Below, in pieces: positions 62,923 to 64,000 of a stretch of 64,000 nt of DNA; the first letter of the stretch is position 1, and the number at the start of each line of letters is the position of its first letter. The DNA is from Oceanicola sp. (lineage in GTDB: Bacteria > Pseudomonadota > Alphaproteobacteria > Rhodobacterales > Rhodobacteraceae), in NCBI GenBank assembly GCA_017792405.1, contig CP051231.1:2922062-2986061 (forward strand), given 5' to 3'. Made by a program: the position numbers and the translations under genes. A model generated the notes under the pieces. The model was not told where the DNA came from, did not search any database, and saw only the letters and a list, made by a program, of their open reading frames with translations.

Positions 62923-63329
62923 CTCGCGCCACGGCCTTGGCGCTCTGCGCGGTCGCTACGTTTCCGGGCGTCGCTGTCGCAGATTTGCCGATAGCGGGCA
63001 CCTGTGTGCGGAACGTTACTTCCGCTACGGGATACGTGGAGCGGACCACGCTGGCGTGGTCCGATCAGGGTGCTGTGATCGGGCTGACGATTGGCGAGGT
63101 CGAGGGGCGTTTGCATGGGCTGCGCGCCCATGACGAAGGCTTCAAGCTCTCGGTGCTTTTCGAGCATGAAAACCTCGGGCCCTCGGAGATGGTGCTCTTC
63201 TCGGTCTTCCTGCGCGGGAAGCAGCGTTATCGGATTGGGTGGATCAGCTATGACGAGCTGGAGGGCGGCGGAAGGGCGGTTGCGACGATGAACGCCTTTG
63301 CCGACGCGGACTGCGCGGTCACGTTCTAG
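62919..63329 (+). CDS. Secreted protein of unknown function, coupled to puuE
   Basis: GTG start at 62919 inside the GTGA overlap with the puuE-uraD stop; 136 residues. A signal peptide (ATALALCAVATFPGVAVA) is followed by a strand-rich domain with cysteines at TCVRN near the start and DCAVTF at the end, likely a disulfide. The family is not recognised. The overlap suggests cotranslation with the purine enzyme, but no functional link is shown. Confidence 0.72.
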   Translation: MTRATALALCAVATFPGVAVADLPIAGTCVRNVTSATGYVERTTLAWSDQGAVIGLTIGEVEGRLHGLRAHDEGFKLSVLFEHENLGPSEMVLFSVFLRGKQRYRIGWISYDELEGGGRAVATMNAFADADCAVTF

Positions 63330-63364
63330 ACCCGGCGCAACACACTGCCGCACAACGAAAAATC

Positions 63365-63398
63365 GGCCGGGCAGCGGTGCTGCCACACCGGCCCGGCC
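63365..63398 (-). terminator. Stem-loop terminator of the small secreted gene
   Basis: GGCCGGGC (63365-63372) pairs with GCCCGGCC (63391-63398), 8 bp, and the region to the left (AAAAAT) gives a U-tract on the minus strand. It lies 25 nt after the stop at 63424 and about 35 nt after the convergent stop at 63329. Confidence 0.62.
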
Positions 63399-63423
63399 TC
63401 CCCTCGCACCTATCGCGCACCGC

Positions 63424-63681
63424 TCAAAGGCGGGTGGGACACCCTTTTTTGGCCCGGGGCTGGCCGATGTGATGGGGGTTGATGATGAGATACCAATGGA
63501 CCGGCTCGCCGGGGGCCTGCGCCTTGGAATAGGAGCAGCCCGCGGGCGTGGTGTACCACTGGCCCTGATAGCCGGCCGGGGGGCGCGGGTTGGACTTGGC
63601 CTTGCCGAAGGCCGAGGCGCTGCCGGAGAAGGCGAGGGCGCCGGCAACGGCGAGGGCTGCGATCTTGGCGGGACTCTTCAT
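63424..63681 (-). CDS. Small secreted protein
   Basis: 85 residues from 63681. Signal peptide MKSPAKIAALAVAGALAFSG ending ASA, then a short mature part with paired cysteines (PAGCSYSKAQAPGEPVHW, KKGCPTRL). A likely disulfide-stabilised periplasmic protein; family not named with certainty. An upstream in-frame ATG (63732) is not favoured because it would put the signal sequence in the middle. Confidence 0.72.
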   Translation of the reverse strand: MKSPAKIAALAVAGALAFSGSASAFGKAKSNPRPPAGYQGQWYTTPAGCSYSKAQAPGEPVHWYLIINPHHIGQPRAKKGCPTRL

Positions 63682-63806
63682 GCAAGCGGCTCCGATGGCT
63701 GGTTCTGCGTTGCCCCCGGGTATGGCCCGCAACCGCGATGAAGAGCGGGCAAGAATGCGGCATCAATGCGCCGCTGCGCTAAGGTTTTAAGGGTATCGGA
63801 GAGTTT

Positions 63807-63882
<76 letters not shown>

Positions 63883-63917
63883 ACTGGCGCGGTATTTGGG
63901 ATATGCCGCCCGGCGTG

Positions 63918-64000
63918 TCAAGCCGGGGCGTGCTGGCGGGCGAAGGCGATGATGTCGGCGGCGGGGCGGGCACCGGCGAGGCGGGCGACCTCGCGGCCGC
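63918..64000 (-). CDS. C-terminal end of an unidentified protein (partial)
   Basis: Only the last 27 codons are in the window, reading [20 protein letters not shown] then RQHAPA and stop. The codon pattern suits a real gene and the frame is open to the edge. The fragment is too short for a family assignment. Confidence 0.5.
   Translation of the reverse strand, partial: GREVARLAGARPAADIIAFARQHAPA

Overview
This window looks like a chromosomal segment of a marine alphaproteobacterium of the order Rhodobacterales (Roseobacter or Paracoccus-like group). The signs are high GC with strong G/C third-position bias, a Paracoccus-type sox thiosulfate-oxidation cluster, TRAP transporters, a class I lysyl-tRNA synthetase, an NDUFS4-like complex I subunit and a LuxI next to histidine kinases. 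No prophage, CRISPR array or insertion sequence was seen. One REP-associated tyrosine transposase gene (RAYT) and one clearly AT-richer hypothetical gene (40301-40873) are the only likely mobile or foreign pieces.

Region by region. 1-4875: sox cluster, with soxVWXYZA (A truncated at the left edge) on the minus strand and soxS-soxR-soxT on the plus strand; an ATTC-N8-GAAT palindrome precedes soxX. 4891-8341: an FAD/NAD(P)-binding protein and an NhaA antiporter with an N-terminal DsbA-like domain. 8363-15363: a minus-strand operon of a PotABCD-type ABC importer, a quinone oxidoreductase-like enzyme, RidA, a DUF1028 protein and a LysR regulator. 15752-22399: a TRAP transporter operon with an embedded Asp/Glu-racemase-family enzyme, then a flavin monooxygenase, an AroQ-like protein lacking key catalytic residues, and a GhrA-like reductase. 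22597-25763: an MFS exporter with a His-rich tail, then an AbrB-family permease divergent from a GntR regulator with a palindromic operator between them.

25846-33064: a dense signalling cluster with two histidine kinases, an Hpt protein, two REC proteins with degenerate GGDEF-like C-termini, a single-domain REC protein and a LuxI-type acyl-homoserine lactone synthase with no LuxR beside it. 33314-37595: tRNA-Arg(TCT), then a translationally coupled arsenic operon (arsR-arsC fusion, GAPDH, arsJ, acr3) with an ArsR-like operator. 37592-47821: an NDUFS4-like subunit, uvrB, the AT-rich hypothetical, small stress and housekeeping genes, a 763-residue beta-helix spike-like protein, lysK and a TerB-like gene.

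47856-64000: a PAS protein, a PBP4-type peptidase, nadD, a MarR-GNAT fusion with a second GNAT, a DUF1127-like small gene preceded by a 14-codon ORF and an intrinsic terminator, ettA, the RAYT gene, cspA, dodecin, a SRAP/YedK protein lacking its catalytic Cys2, an orphan double-ATPase ABC protein, an allantoinase-OHCU decarboxylase fusion, secreted small proteins and tRNA-Ala(CGC). The parts most worth follow-up are the LuxI/REC-GGDEF-like signalling cluster, the AroQ-like enzyme in its TRAP neighbourhood, the RidA/DUF1028/ABC operon, the Cys2-less SRAP and the small leader ORF upstream of the DUF1127-like gene. Start codons were chosen by Shine-Dalgarno sites and family N-termini; nothing here was searched against a database.
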